A stretch of 8,033 nt of DNA from Betaproteobacteria bacterium (GTDB lineage Bacteria > Pseudomonadota > Gammaproteobacteria > Burkholderiales > Burkholderiaceae_C): NCBI GenBank assembly GCA_009925955.1, contig RFPX01000055.1:1-8033 (forward strand), written 5' to 3'. The translations under genes and the position numbers were made by a program. A model generated the notes under the pieces. The model was not told where the DNA came from. It searched no databases and was given only the letters and a program-made list of their open reading frames with translations. Positions within the stretch are counted from its first letter, which is position 1. Each line of letters starts with the position of its first letter. This document shows positions 6,604 through 8,033 of this stretch, piece by piece.

Positions 6604-8033
6604 TCAGCCTTTGAGGGTTTGCTCCAACACGTGCAGCTGCTGGTTGAGTTCGGTGTCTTTTTGGCGCTCGCCGCCCACCTTGCGCACCGCGTGCAGCACC
6701 GTGGTGTGGTCACGGCCGCCAAAGCTGTCGCCAATCTCCGGCAGGCTCTTCTGGGTCATTTCCTTGGCCAGGTACATCGCAATCTGGCGCGGCCGTGCGA
6801 TCGAGTGAGGCCGCTTCTTGGAATACATGTCGGCCACCTTGATCTTGTAGAAATCGGCGACCGTCTTTTGAATGTTTTCGATGGAAATCTGGCGGTTTTG
6901 CAGGCTCAGCAAGTCTTTGAGGGCCTCTCGCGCCAGGTTGATCGTGATCTCCTTGTGGGTGAACCGCGCATAGGCCAGAACTTTGCGCAGGGCGCCCTCG
7001 AGCTCGCGCACATTGGCCCGCACGTTTTTGGCCACGAAGAAGGCCACATCCTCGGGGATGGCGGCGCCTTCGCTCTCGGCTTTGCGGATCAGGATGGCCA
7101 CCCGCATCTCCAGCTCCGGCGGCTCGATGGCCACGGTCAACCCTGCATCAAAGCGGCTGGTCAGCCGCTGGTCGATGTCCACCAACCCCTTGGGGTAGGT
7201 GTCGCTGGTCATGATGATGTGGGCCTTCTTGGCCAACAGCGCCTCAAAGGCGTTGAAGAACTCCTCTTGCGTGCGCTCTTTGCCGGCAAAGAACTGCACA
7301 TCGTCGATGAGCAGCAGGTCCAACTGGTGGTACTTGGCCTTGAGTTCGTCGAAGGTCTTGCGTTGGTAGTTTTTCACCACATCGGAGATGAACTGCTCGG
7401 CGTGCAGGTACAGGATGCGCGCGCCGGGCTTGTCCTTGAGCAGCGCGTTGCCCACGGCATGGATCAGGTGGGTCTTGCCCAGCCCCACCCCACCGTAGAT
7501 GAACAGGGGGTTGTACATGTGGCCGGGTGCACCGGCCACGTGCAGCGCTGCTGTGCGGGCCATTTGGTTGGCACGGCCGGCCACCAAGGATTCAAAGGTG
7601 AGCGCCGGGTTCAGGCGGTTACCCGCCCCCGGCGCAGGGTGCACCGCCGCCGAGGCGAAGCCTGAAGGAGCTTGCGATGGGGCTGCGCCGGCAGCCTGGC
7701 TGGGGTTGCCGGGCAAGGCCAGTGCCTGGTCCAGGACAGCGCCCAGGGGGCGGGCAGCACCCGTGTTTCCAGGCCTGGGGCCTGCAGCCCCAGGGCTGCG
7801 CTGTGGCGCCAGGGCCAGGTCCAACCGAACCGGGCCTTGGGCCACCTCGTTCATGATGTGCTGCAGCAGCGCGCCGTACTGGGACCGCACCCAATCCAGC
7901 TTGAAGCGGTTGGGCATCTCCAGGCGAGCCACCCATTGGGTGCCGCTGGGCACACCCTCCAGGGCGGCAACCGCCGGGGGGTCCAGGGGGCGAATCCAGG
8001 TGTTGAATTGCTGCTCGGGCAATTCGGCGAGCA
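6604..8033 (-). CDS. dnaA: Chromosomal replication initiator protein DnaA (5' end outside window)
   Basis: DnaA is the AAA+ protein that binds DnaA boxes at oriC, oligomerises with ATP and unwinds the origin. The frame stays open to the right edge; the codons before PEQQFNTWIRPL read L-A-E-L, the usual domain I context, so the true start lies beyond the edge and about 17-20 residues are missing. Residues here are counted from an internal TTG at 8022. Domain I covers about 1-70. Domain II is an Ala/Pro/Gly-rich linker (about 72-138). The AAA+ core has Walker A GGVGLGKTH (177-185), Walker B LLLIDD (236-241) and DQRLTSRF (284-291), which contains the arginine-finger position. Domain IV ends with the DNA-binding signature GGRDHTTVLHA (435-445). 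All key residues are present. The gene points leftward, consistent with oriC just outside the window. Confidence 0.98.
   Translation of the reverse strand, partial: LAELPEQQFNTWIRPLDPPAVAALEGVPSGTQWVARLEMPNRFKLDWVRSQYGALLQHIMNEVAQGPVRLDLALAPQRSPGAAGPRPGNTGAARPLGAVLDQALALPGNPSQAAGAAPSQAPSGFASAAVHPAPGAGNRLNPALTFESLVAGRANQMARTAALHVAGAPGHMYNPLFIYGGVGLGKTHLIHAVGNALLKDKPGARILYLHAEQFISDVVKNYQRKTFDELKAKYHQLDLLLIDDVQFFAGKERTQEEFFNAFEALLAKKAHIIMTSDTYPKGLVDIDQRLTSRFDAGLTVAIEPPELEMRVAILIRKAESEGAAIPEDVAFFVAKNVRANVRELEGALRKVLAYARFTHKEITINLAREALKDLLSLQNRQISIENIQKTVADFYKIKVADMYSKKRPHSIARPRQIAMYLAKEMTQKSLPEIGDSFGGRDHTTVLHAVRKVGGERQKDTELNQQLHVLEQTLKG
7774..7794. repeat. Strong GC hairpin inside dnaA domain II coding sequence
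   Basis: Perfect 8-bp arms CCTGGGGC and GCCCCAGG surround the 5-nt loop CTGCA. The hairpin encodes part of the flexible linker (about residues 77-83), where sequence is poorly constrained. It may simply reflect GC-rich low complexity. Confidence 0.5.

Noticed and set aside
6352..7665. A 437-codon plus-strand open frame opposite dnaA.
   Set aside because: It is a shadow of dnaA, with no domain or credible start context.
8020..8022. TTG at 8022 as the start of dnaA.
   Set aside because: The frame stays open upstream and the preceding residues fit DnaA domain I, so this is an internal codon in a gene cut by the window edge.

Overview
This GC-rich window is an ordinary chromosomal region next to a bacterial replication origin, almost certainly from a betaproteobacterium of the order Burkholderiales. 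The assignment rests on three things. The gene order is dnaA-dnaN-gyrB with no recF. The GyrB is the long proteobacterial type (838 aa). The DnaA, DnaN and GyrB sequences read like those of the Comamonadaceae/Rubrivivax-Leptothrix group. The family-level placement is inference from remembered sequences, not a search.

Layout, right to left. The three replication genes all lie on the minus strand. dnaA (6604 to the right edge, missing about 17-20 N-terminal codons) is followed by a 230-bp spacer, dnaN (5249-6373), a 164-bp spacer, and gyrB (2568-5084). A small SHOCT-PspC membrane protein gene (2203-2520) follows gyrB by 47 bp in the same direction and may share its transcript. Its stop codon overlaps, tail to tail, that of a plus-strand isochorismatase-family hydrolase gene (1655-2206). 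Divergent from the hydrolase, across a 107-bp spacer with a REP-like palindrome pair, is a large minus-strand gene running off the left edge (1-1547). It encodes a member of the 4-hydroxyphenylacetate 3-hydroxylase / 4-hydroxybutyryl-CoA dehydratase (HpaB/AbfD) superfamily.

How the genes work together. DnaA opens the origin, DnaN is the sliding clamp loaded at forks, and GyrB is the ATPase subunit of DNA gyrase, which removes positive supercoils ahead of forks. All three point leftward, away from an oriC that probably lies just beyond the right edge, so transcription and replication would be co-directional. The hydrolase and HpaB/AbfD-like genes look like accessory metabolism, and their substrates cannot be read from the sequence.

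I did not find a convincing undescribed system. The points most worth a second look are non-coding or subtle. The dnaA-dnaN spacer has DnaA-box-like sites, three tandem octamers and long-range inverted repeats. A hairpin sits over the dnaN ribosome-binding region. A dense cluster of G-runs lies just upstream of gyrB, whose transcript leader is correspondingly C-rich and lacks a Shine-Dalgarno sequence. The HpaB/AbfD-like enzyme appears to have lost two of the four iron-sulfur ligands of AbfD.
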